DNA of 64,000 nt. Origin: Trebonia sp963737285 (lineage in GTDB: Bacteria; Actinomycetota; Actinomycetes; Streptosporangiales; Streptosporangiaceae). Below, piece after piece: positions 16,354-22,867 of the stretch. Positions within the stretch are counted from its first letter, which is position 1. Each line of letters begins with the position of its first letter. Under the pieces are notes generated by a model. The model was given only the letters and a program-made list of their open reading frames with translations. It made no database searches and was not told where the DNA came from. Position numbers and translations under genes: made by a program. The stretch lies in assembly GCA_963737285.1 (NCBI GenBank), contig CAVTRT010000003.1, forward strand, positions 4,588,001 through 4,652,000, read 5' to 3'.

Positions 16354-16899
16354 ATGACCGAGCGATCACCGGCCGACTTCTCCACAAACTTCCCGAAGTT
16401 GTTCAAACACTCCGCATTCCGGCTCGAGTTGCTCGACCGCTACGTCGCCGCGAACGAGCACGATCCGTTCACGCGATTCCTCACGAGTCGCCCCCAGGAC
16501 CCGGCCTGGCGGGAACCTTGGAAGCAGCTCGTCAGGGCGGCCATCCGCGAAGGAAAGCAGATGCGCCGGGTCCACGTCGTCGACGAGCAGCTGAGCGACT
16601 ACCTCCAGTTTCTGCTGACGTGCGCCTACCCAGCCAACGTGGACGCCGGCGAGGACGTCCGGATCCTCGTGCGCAGCGAGGCGCCCACCCTGCAGCTACC
16701 AGATCACGACTACTGGCTATTCGACGACCGCGAGGCCGCTGTCTTGTCCTACGACGCGGACGGCAACTGGCTCGACGTGAGCCTGACCAGCGATCCCACG
16801 CCCGTGGCGAGCTACTGCCAAGCCCGGGACCTGGCCCTAGAGCATTCAGTCCCACTCATGGACTACCTCGGATCCATCGGACTCAAGGAGGCAGTATGA
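16354..16899 (+). CDS. DUF6879 family protein
   Basis: The 181-residue protein (MTERSPADFSTNFPKLFKHSAFRLELLDRYVAANEHDPFTRFL) matches DUF6879: an RLELLDRY start, a central IREGKQMRRVHVVDEQLSDYLQFLLTCAY, then LPDHDYWLFDDREAAVLSYDADGNWLDV. DUF6879 genes habitually sit between an XRE/DUF5753 regulator and DUF397, exactly as here. Its stop overlaps the DUF397 ATG at 16896 in an ATGA. Molecular role unknown. Confidence 0.85.
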   Translation: MTERSPADFSTNFPKLFKHSAFRLELLDRYVAANEHDPFTRFLTSRPQDPAWREPWKQLVRAAIREGKQMRRVHVVDEQLSDYLQFLLTCAYPANVDAGEDVRILVRSEAPTLQLPDHDYWLFDDREAAVLSYDADGNWLDVSLTSDPTPVASYCQARDLALEHSVPLMDYLGSIGLKEAV

Positions 16900-17105
16900 A
16901 CCGCAAGGCCCTCGACACCGCGACGTTCCGCAAGGCCACCGGCAGCGGCGACGTCGGCTGCGTGGAGGTCGCCATCACCGAAGGCGTGATCGGCCTCCGC
17001 GACTCCAAGGACCACAGCCGCGGCCCCGTACTCGCCTTCACCGAGCACGAGTGGGCCTGCTTCATCGAGGGCGCCAAGAACGGCGAGTTCGACCTGCCCA
17101 AGTAA
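16896..17105 (+). CDS. DUF397 domain protein
   Basis: This 69-residue protein (MNRKALDTATFRKATGSGDVGCVEVAITEGVIGLRDSKDHSRGPVLAFTEHEWACFIEGAKNGEFDL) is a typical DUF397 domain: TFRKAT.., CVEVA, GLRDSK, GPVLAFTEHEW..F. Known DUF397 proteins bind and antagonise their cognate XRE/DUF5753 regulator. It overlaps DUF6879 by 4 bp. Confidence 0.9.
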   Translation: MNRKALDTATFRKATGSGDVGCVEVAITEGVIGLRDSKDHSRGPVLAFTEHEWACFIEGAKNGEFDLPK

Positions 17106-17134
17106 ACCCAGACGGGTGCAACCTCGTCCCAGGG

Positions 17135-17365
17135 ATGACCGGCTGCCCGTCGGTCCACTGGCGCGAGGACGGACAGCCGAGCGCGCTCAGCCTTCCGGAT
17201 TACGATTACTGGCTCTTCGACTCCCGCGACCTGTGGATCATGCAGTACGACGGGGATGGCAGGTTCCTGTACGCCGAGCAGGCGGACGACCCTGTCCAGA
17301 TCATCGAGTACAACTACTGGCGCGACAAGGCACTGCACCCGGCCGTGTCTTCTCCAGACTGGGCA
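17135..17365 (+). pseudogene. Truncated second DUF6879 copy
   Basis: The frame reads SVHWREDGQPSALSLPDYDYWLFDSRDLWIMQYDGDGRFLYAEQADDPVQIIEYNYWRDKALHPAV. It aligns with the C-terminal third of the intact DUF6879 upstream (LPDHDYWLFDDREAAVLSYDADGNWLDV). The N-terminal two thirds are absent and the 3' end runs into the antisense lipoprotein gene. This looks like the remnant of a duplicated XRE-DUF6879-DUF397 unit. Confidence 0.65.
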
Positions 17366-17375
17366 CTTACAGTGC

Positions 17376-17957
17376 CTACCAGGGCAACCCGAATTTCTGC
17401 CACACGCGCTTGCATGGCTTGTCGTCCATGCTGGGTGTAGAGCAGAGCACCGCTCCCAGCGGGAATGTGGTGCTTGCCGCGTGATCGCCGATCTTGTAGT
17501 CGATCTGCCATCCGGTCGTGGCCGCGTCGGTGCCGGGCGGCACGCTCAGTTCCAGGGCCAGCTCATCGCCCTGGCCGGAGTCGCTGGCACCGCACGTCGC
17601 ATCAACGGTCCGGTCCGCGGGGAAGCCGTTGGCTCGCAGGGTTCCATAGCCCTGGCCCAGCTGCTCGCCGCCGGTCAGGATGGGGTTGGGTCGCGTCGCG
17701 TAATCGAGGACCTCGATGGTGCCGACCGGGTGAATAGGCCGGACCGCGGTGATGACGGCCCGGCCCGGCCCGGTGAGGCAGAGCAGCATTCCGCCGAAGA
17801 TCGCGTGGTGGGCAGCACTCACTGCTGGCGAGCCGCCTGTGCTCGGGTTGGGATTCCCTGTGCTCAGGCTCGGTCCTGACCACCCTCCGCCGCTGCACGC
17901 AGCCGCGAGCATTACCAAGAACCCCGTAACGGTCAGCCGGACGGCACGCCGCCCCAT
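17376..17957 (-). CDS. Predicted lipoprotein
   Basis: The 193-residue protein starts MGRRAVRLTVTGFLVMLAAACSGGG, a signal sequence with lipobox LAAAC at about residue 21. A Ser/Gly/Pro-rich linker and a domain with paired cysteines (GGMLLCLTGPGRAVITAVRPIHPVGTIEVLDYATRPNP, VDATCGASDSGQGDELALELSVPPG, GAVLCSTPSMDDKPCKRVW) follow. It is likely anchored on the outer face of the membrane. No family is recognised. It ends only 5 bp before the next upstream gene begins to read in the same direction, so the two may share a transcript. Confidence 0.7.
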   Translation of the reverse strand: MGRRAVRLTVTGFLVMLAAACSGGGWSGPSLSTGNPNPSTGGSPAVSAAHHAIFGGMLLCLTGPGRAVITAVRPIHPVGTIEVLDYATRPNPILTGGEQLGQGYGTLRANGFPADRTVDATCGASDSGQGDELALELSVPPGTDAATTGWQIDYKIGDHAASTTFPLGAVLCSTPSMDDKPCKRVWQKFGLPW

Positions 17958-17962
17958 GCCAG

Positions 17963-19186
17963 TCAGTATCGGTCCGCTTCGAGAATAGAGGACTTGAGAG
18001 GACCATCTGGGTTGTTCCCGCAGATCTCCCCAGCCTTGTTGAAGTGGAAGTCAAGCTCAACGCTGGTGCCGAATCCGGCTTGAGCCGAAACGCTGACCGG
18101 GCCAATGCTCATGCCGCCCTCTATGGTGGCGGATTTCGCGCTTCCGGTCGACCAGTCAGTGCCAGCGGGGTGACCATCGCAGTGAAACTGCCACGTAATC
18201 GGCACTTGGCTGCCGTCATTAGTAAGGAGGTCGTAAAAGCTGTACGGCCGAAGCTCGAAGAGGTTCCAGCAGTTATACCAGTACTTGCGGTAGTTGACAC
18301 GGTTGTAGATCGTATGCGGAACCGAGTATGTTACCGAGACGCTGTGCGTCGACGAGTCGGAGATTGACGCCGTTCCGTCAGCCTCCCATTTAACCCCTTT
18401 AGCGTCTCCCTCTTCGGTGACACCAAGTGTGTCCGTGGTTGACGAGTTGGTTCCCTCGGTGACTGTCTCTGGAATGTTTCCTCCGAAGGTTTCTGTGGTA
18501 TTGAAGTGCTCGGTCCTGTTGCGGTAGGTAGCCACCGTCAAGACGCCGCAGGGAGTGTCCGGGGTTGCATCCGGGCTGGCGGCGAAGTCCGTGGCCTTCC
18601 GTAGTTGCTCGAAGGCCGCGGTTGGTGGCGCCGGAGTGATCGGGATCCGTGACGCGACTGCCGGTGAAGCGCCCACCACCGCCGCTGCGGCAGGCAGTGT
18701 TGCCAGGCGCGTGGCGAAGTTGAACGACAGTGAAGGCACCGAATCCGAGCCGCCCTCCACTCTCCAGGTGGCGCCCGCAGGCATGACGCTGTAGTCCGCC
18801 ACCGCAGTCTCGCCTCCAGACACCGCGATCACCTGCAGATTTACGTACCCATCCGGCCCGTTCGTCGTCATAAGGTTCGCAGGCCGGGCAGTCACCGCAT
18901 ACTGTCCGTGCGCGTTGGTCCGAGCGTAGCCGACGAGGGTGAGGGGGATCGTCACTCCGGCCGGCTGGCTGATCAGCTCGGACTGGTCTGGCGAGGCGAA
19001 CACGTAGACCTCTCCGTTGCGGTCGGCCTGCCCGTGAGTGGTCGTGATAACCCCGGATGCGATCGCATCCACAGTAGGTGGCGGCGCCGACGATGGTGAG
19101 GCGCTCGCGGGGGGCGCCTGACACAGCAGGCCAAGGCAGGCAATAACCGTGAGACCTGCGGCGTTACGAATTGCTGATGATTTCAT
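17963..19186 (-). CDS. Secreted protein of unknown function
   Basis: The 407-residue protein starts MKSSAIRNAAGLTVIACLGLLCQAPPASAS, a Sec signal peptide. An Ig-like or carrier-type strand region (GVITTTHGQADRNGEVYVFASPDQSEL, IPLTLVGYARTNAHGQYAVT) is followed by a Thr/Ser-rich C-terminal part with long alternating strands (FGGNIPETVTEGTNSSTTDTLGVTEEGDAKGVKWEADGTASISDSSTHSVSVTYSVPHTIYNRVNYRKYWYNCW). The alternating T/S pattern recalls amphipathic strands of beta-pore-forming or fibre proteins, but I cannot name a family. Cysteines near the end could form disulfides. Confidence 0.7.
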   Translation of the reverse strand: MKSSAIRNAAGLTVIACLGLLCQAPPASASPSSAPPPTVDAIASGVITTTHGQADRNGEVYVFASPDQSELISQPAGVTIPLTLVGYARTNAHGQYAVTARPANLMTTNGPDGYVNLQVIAVSGGETAVADYSVMPAGATWRVEGGSDSVPSLSFNFATRLATLPAAAAVVGASPAVASRIPITPAPPTAAFEQLRKATDFAASPDATPDTPCGVLTVATYRNRTEHFNTTETFGGNIPETVTEGTNSSTTDTLGVTEEGDAKGVKWEADGTASISDSSTHSVSVTYSVPHTIYNRVNYRKYWYNCWNLFELRPYSFYDLLTNDGSQVPITWQFHCDGHPAGTDWSTGSAKSATIEGGMSIGPVSVSAQAGFGTSVELDFHFNKAGEICGNNPDGPLKSSILEADRY

Positions 19187-19751
19187 CTCGCTTCCCCTAA
19201 TCCCCGTGAAGCGCAGATCTCCGCTAGAGAAAGTAAGGTCAGATCTGCGGCACTGTCAGGTTTGCACCCAAGGTAACCGATGTCAAGCATTATTGGACTT
19301 TTCCATTTCGATTCCGGTTGCGCCTCGCCTGTCTGCACAGCGCGGTGGTCGTGACACGCTTCCTGGTGCGCTGATGGACTCCAGCGGGGCTTGAGGATGG
19401 TGCGCCAGTCTTAGCCTCAATCCACCGGCGTTTTAGTTCTGGTTAGGTCTTGCGTTTTAACCGAATTTTCCCGATTGGGCGGATATGGGATGTTTGGCAC
19501 CGTAAGTCCTGTATCGGGCGCTGCTGGCTTTATGGGCGCATAATGGCTGATGGCAGCGCGTAAACGCCGCTGCATATTCGGTGTTAGGGAACGTTACCCG
19601 GAGAGAGGACAGCGGCCGTATGTACCAGTGTCAGTAGGCCGCCGGCCTAGCTGACAATGCGGGCCTAGGCGAACCTGGCGCCTTCACCCGGATGGCATCA
19701 CGCATGATCACCGCCGCAGCGGACGAGGATCCGGGCCTGTCATGAATATCC
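19187..19751. other. Intergenic region with an inverted repeat
   Basis: No gene is visible in these 565 bp. A 9-bp inverted repeat CGCAGATCT (19212-19220) and AGATCTGCG (19241-19249), spaced by 20 bp, lies 26 bp upstream of the secreted-protein start and could be an operator. The rest is featureless and slightly lower in GC. Confidence 0.5.
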
Positions 19752-19982
19752 TCAGGCGAGCCGGTCCACCCTGATGACCGTGACCAGGTCTCCTTCGACT
19801 ATGTACATCACGCGGTAGGCGCCGACGCGCAAGCGCCGGTAGTCTCCGCGGACGAAGGCCCGCGGCGGTGCCGGGTCATCGATGAGGGCGGCGACCGCCT
19901 CGTTGATCGCGTGCATGCCCGGCTGGTCGGTGATGAACCGCCCGGCGGACTCCAGCGCCGCCGGGGTCCACTCGATCCTCAC
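19752..19982 (-). CDS. RelE/ParE-family toxin
   Basis: The 76-residue protein MRIEWTPAALESAGRFITDQPGMHAINEAVAALIDDPAPPRAFVRGDYRRLRVGAYRVMYIVEGDLVTVIRVDRLA is a standard RelE/ParE fold with the GDYRRLRVGAYRVMY core. Family members cleave ribosome-bound mRNA or inhibit gyrase. Its ATG overlaps the antitoxin stop at 19979, the usual coupled layout. Confidence 0.85.
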   Translation of the reverse strand: MRIEWTPAALESAGRFITDQPGMHAINEAVAALIDDPAPPRAFVRGDYRRLRVGAYRVMYIVEGDLVTVIRVDRLA

Positions 19983-20224
19983 GAGCGGTCAAGGAGCTGC
20001 GCCATCGCCTCTTCGTGCGTCATGACCCCCGGGCGCCCGGCGACAACCCACTCGTCATACTCGGCCAGGATCGCGTCCGCCTCTGCCTCTTCGAGCGCCT
20101 GGGGGGTTGCGTGGCTCTCGAGGGCCTTCAGCCGCCGGTACTCATCGATGGGGACCACGATGGCGGTCTCGCCGCCCATCCGGATGACGCTGTGGCCGTC
20201 CTGCTCAGGCTGCTGCGCGCTCAT
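19979..20224 (-). CDS. Phd/YefM-like antitoxin
   Basis: The 81-residue protein from ATG 20224 (MSAQQPEQDGHSVIRMGGETAIVVPIDEYRRLKALESHATPQALEEAEADAILAEYDEWVVAGRPGVMTHEEAMAQLL) contains the VPIDEYRRLKAL element of Phd/YefM antitoxins and an acidic C-terminus that would neutralise the toxin. The N-terminus is shorter than usual. The downstream overlap with the toxin supports the pairing. Confidence 0.75.
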   Translation of the reverse strand: MSAQQPEQDGHSVIRMGGETAIVVPIDEYRRLKALESHATPQALEEAEADAILAEYDEWVVAGRPGVMTHEEAMAQLLDRS

Positions 20225-20347
20225 GGCTTCACGGTACCGCCCTCCATCGCCACCACCTGGCAGACTTGCCGGAACCATCCCTTTCGCGTGTCATGGCGAC
20301 GAGGCGAAGGCGCACGGTCAGGCCTGCAGAAGCTGGGGTCCGGCGCC

Positions 20348-20524
20348 TCATGCCTGTAGTGCATCAAACAGCCCATTACCGTTAGCGGTCTTCGGCAGCT
20401 GCCGGGCTCGCGCGTACAGTTCGTCCCGGATCAGTGACGGCGGGCTGAACCCGTCAGCACGGGGGATCAGGAACTGCCCGGCGGCCTGCTTCCTCCTGTC
20501 CGTTCCGCGGTCTGCACGCCACAT
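20348..20524 (-). CDS. Small hypothetical protein (58 residues)
   Basis: The ORF from ATG 20524 reads MWRADRGTDRRKQAAGQFLIPRADGFSPPSLIRDELYARARQLPKTANGNGLFDALQA. The C-terminal half looks protein-like (LIRDELYARARQLPKT). A TAG closes the frame shortly upstream, so it is not obviously the tail of a longer gene unless a frameshift intervenes. Function unknown. Confidence 0.35.
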   Translation of the reverse strand: MWRADRGTDRRKQAAGQFLIPRADGFSPPSLIRDELYARARQLPKTANGNGLFDALQA

Positions 20525-20561
20525 CCCGCCGCCTCGCGGTCGCAGGGCCTAGCATGGGCTT

Positions 20562-20858
20562 GTGAGCGCGCTACCCGCCGAACCGGCACGCGATGACCCG
20601 CTTGACCCGCAGCGGATCCTCGGCGAGCTGCCCGTGGCAGAGCGCGGCACGTTCCTGGCCCAATACCGACGTGCTGTCGACGGAGCACGGGACCCAGCGG
20701 ACTGGGGCGAACTACGGCGCGTCCTGCGGCTGTGGTCGCTGCGGGCTGTCGCGGCCTCCCAGCCTGGCTTCCAGGAGGCGCGGGACGCTGCCCGCGCAGG
20801 AACTGACGGAGGCATGCTCCTAGACGACGCGATCCGGTTGCGCCGCGAGAGCCGGTGA
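20562..20858 (+). CDS. DUF6247-like antitoxin of a type II TA pair
   Basis: The 98-residue protein begins at a GTG (MSALPAEPARDDPLDPQRILGELPVAERGTFLAQYRRAVDGARDPADWGELRRVLRLWSLRAVAASQPGFQEARDAA). The DPQRILGELP..ERGTFLAQYRRAVDGARDP segment is the DUF6247 signature of actinobacterial antitoxin-like proteins. It overlaps the following toxin-like gene at 20855, which is typical for TA operons. Confidence 0.65.
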   Translation: MSALPAEPARDDPLDPQRILGELPVAERGTFLAQYRRAVDGARDPADWGELRRVLRLWSLRAVAASQPGFQEARDAARAGTDGGMLLDDAIRLRRESR

Positions 20859-21109
20859 GCTACCGCCCCTGGCTGGAGGTGAGCGCCCTCCGCCAGATGG
20901 GCAGGCTGCCCGATGAGGCACTCTACGTCCTGGTCGAGCGCATGGACCGGATCCGCCTGGACCCCTACGACCGCATACTCAGCATGCCCGTCTCTGACAG
21001 CAGCCCAGCCGAGCGGATGGCCGAACTCGGCGACGGCGGCTTCATCGAGTTCATCGTCGATTAGGCCAGCGGCCTGGTCCGCGTGTACTCCCTGGTCTGG
21101 CTCGGCTGA
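20855..21109 (+). pseudogene. RelE-like toxin interrupted by an early stop
   Basis: The frame starting at GTG 20855 reads MSYRPWLEVSALRQMGRLPDEALYVLVERMDRIRLDPYDRILSMPVSDSSPAERMAELGDGGFIEFIVD and then meets TAG at 21062-21064. Beyond the stop the same frame continues ASGLVRVYSLVWLG to TGA at 21107-21109. That is exactly the last beta-strand pair expected for the family (...VYxLxWxG). The toxin is therefore truncated by a nonsense change and is probably inactive. Confidence 0.65.
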
Positions 21110-21295
21110 GGAAACCCCGGCGGGCGCACAGACCTCATATCTCTCTGGGAAGGCCTCCGCGATGAACGATCGGACTAGCCCGCAAGAGACGCAGCCACCT
21201 GATGTCCGCTGGTACCCGAGCCAGTCCGTGCGCGTCGAGGCGGGAGACGCCGACGGTCCTCGGTGCCAGCGCGGCGTGGTGGGGAACAGGTTCAA

Positions 21296-21495
21296 TTCGC
21301 TACAGTGCTTCTGTGCGCTATCCGACCTGCGAGCGCCGAGGTGCTGCCCCGAACCCCAGGTAGCGCTCGCACGCAGGTCAAGCCAAATATTTCGCTACTT
21401 GATACGTATAAAGTGTTAGAGAAATTGGCGCATTGAAGCCATCGCTCGCGAAGTCGCGCATTTTCGCAGCTCAATGAGCCAAAAATCGCCGAGCT
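21296..21495 (+). promoter_or_regulatory. CRISPR leader 1
   Basis: This 200-bp segment aligns almost throughout with the sequences preceding arrays 2 and 3 (shared blocks GAGGTGCTGCCCC, CGCTCGCACGCAGGTCA, TTCGCTACTTGATACGTA, GCAGCTCA, AAATCGC). It includes an imperfect hairpin, GACCTGCGAGCGC pairing with GCGCTCGCA-cgca-GGTC. It lies immediately 5' of the first repeat. Just upstream, MNDRTSPQETQPPDVRWYPSQSVRVEAGD starting at 21162 may be a gene start cut by the leader. Confidence 0.75.
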
Positions 21496-21604
21496 GTTCA
21501 CCGACTCTCCTGGAGTCGGCCTCATTGCGGCTGCATGGCCAGGGCCTCGCGGATGATGTCGCGCGAGGTTCACCGACTCTCCTGGAGTCGGCCTCATTGC
21601 GGCT
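21496..21604 (+). CRISPR. CRISPR array 1, leader-proximal part (2 repeats, 1 spacer)
   Basis: Two identical 36-bp repeats occupy 21496-21531 and 21568-21603, beginning GTTCACCGACTCTCC and ending GGCCTCATTGCGGC. The inner stem is CCGACTC/GAGTCGG. The spacer between them is 36 bp. The second repeat is followed directly by a transposon. Confidence 0.85.
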
Positions 21605-21647
21605 TGGTTTTGTTCATGAGTTTTGGGATCTGGCCCCAATTTCGTGA
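21605..21647 (+). repeat. Left terminal inverted repeat of the ISL3 transposon
   Basis: The 43 bases starting TGGTTTTGTTCATGAG match the reverse complement of 27594-27636 at 38 of 43 positions. Mismatches are at positions 12, 15 and 17-19. Confidence 0.9.
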
Positions 21648-21820
21648 AGGTTGCGGCAGCGGTTATTTCTGGGCGGTGAGCAGGACGCGCTTGCGGAGCA
21701 GGGGCAGTCCGGCTCGGCCGAACATCTGGCGCTTGATCATCTTTAAAGTTACGTGGAATCCGGCGGGTAGCCTTCCTCGCTGGTACGTTCACGGGACTTG
21801 GGGATAGCTTGAGCGGGTCG

Positions 21821-22867
21821 ATGGTGCTGTCGGAGAAGTGGCCTGTGCTGGGCAGGCACGAGCAGGCGCTGGCGTGGCTGCAGGTGTGGGCGGACCTGGG
21901 GCGGGCGCCGAGGACGATCGATGCCTACGGGCGCGGGCTGTCGGAGTTCCTGCTGGTGTGCGAGCGGCAGGGCGTCGATCCGGTGGAGGCGAGCAGGGCC
22001 GATGTCGCCGTGTTCGTGCGGGAGCTGACGTCGCGGCCGAGCCTGCGGGGCGCGAACGTGGTGGCGATCGACTCGGGGTCTGGGCTGGCGAATGCGACGA
22101 TCCAGCAGCGACTGGTGCCGGTGCGGCTGTTCTACGACTTCCTGATGGAGGAGGGGCTTCGCCAGTCGAACCCGGTAGGCCGGGGCCGCTATACCCCTGG
22201 GCGCCGGGCCGGAGCTGGCGTGCAGCGTGGCCTGGTGCCGCGACTTACGAAGCTGCCATGGATTCCCGGTGAGGAGGAGTGGCTTCGGCTGCTGGAGGCG
22301 GCCCGCGGCGAGCCGGTCCGGAACCGGGTGATGCTGGCCCTGGCCTACGATGCGGCGCTGCGCCGGGAGGAGCTGTGCTCGCTGCGTACCGACGATATCG
22401 ATCCTGGCCGCCGCATGCTGCGGATCCGGGCGGAGACGACGAAGAACCGGCTGGAGCGGATGGTGCCGTACTCGGCCTCGACGGGGGCGCTCCTGCAGGA
22501 GTACCTCGTTCACCGGGCGGGGATCAGCCGGGCGAGGGGGCCGCTGTTCCTGTCGGAGTCGCGGCGCAACCACGCGCAGCCGCTGACCCTGTGGACCTGG
22601 TCGAAGGTGGTCCGGCGGATCGCGGTGGACTCCGGCGTCGAGCGGTTCTCGACGCACACAACCAGGCACCTGTGCCTGACGGACCTGGCCAGGATGGGCT
22701 GGGAGGTGCACGCGATCGCCGCGTTCGCCGGGCACAGGCATACGGACTCGACGCTGCGGTATATCCACCTGTCGGGCCGGGACCTGGCCGACAAGCTCGC
22801 CCGCGGCATGGAGCACGTCCACGCCTGGCGGGTCCAGGCGCTGGCAGGCATGGCGGAGGGCAAGTGA
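21821..22867 (+). CDS. Tyrosine recombinase (Tn554 TnpA-like)
   Basis: The protein of about 348 residues starts MVLSEKWPVLGRHEQALAWLQVWADLGRAPRTIDAYGRGLSEFLLVCERQG (a TTG 12 bases upstream is an alternative). It has a SAM-like N-terminal domain and a catalytic domain with Arg in AYDAALRREELCSLR, HTTRH (H-x-x-R), AFAGHRHTDSTLRYIHL (GH and Tyr). It overlaps the next recombinase by one base (TGATG). Paired tyrosine recombinases of this kind form the integration machinery of Tn554-type elements; here they are passengers inside an ISL3 unit. Confidence 0.85.
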   Translation: MVLSEKWPVLGRHEQALAWLQVWADLGRAPRTIDAYGRGLSEFLLVCERQGVDPVEASRADVAVFVRELTSRPSLRGANVVAIDSGSGLANATIQQRLVPVRLFYDFLMEEGLRQSNPVGRGRYTPGRRAGAGVQRGLVPRLTKLPWIPGEEEWLRLLEAARGEPVRNRVMLALAYDAALRREELCSLRTDDIDPGRRMLRIRAETTKNRLERMVPYSASTGALLQEYLVHRAGISRARGPLFLSESRRNHAQPLTLWTWSKVVRRIAVDSGVERFSTHTTRHLCLTDLARMGWEVHAIAAFAGHRHTDSTLRYIHLSGRDLADKLARGMEHVHAWRVQALAGMAEGK

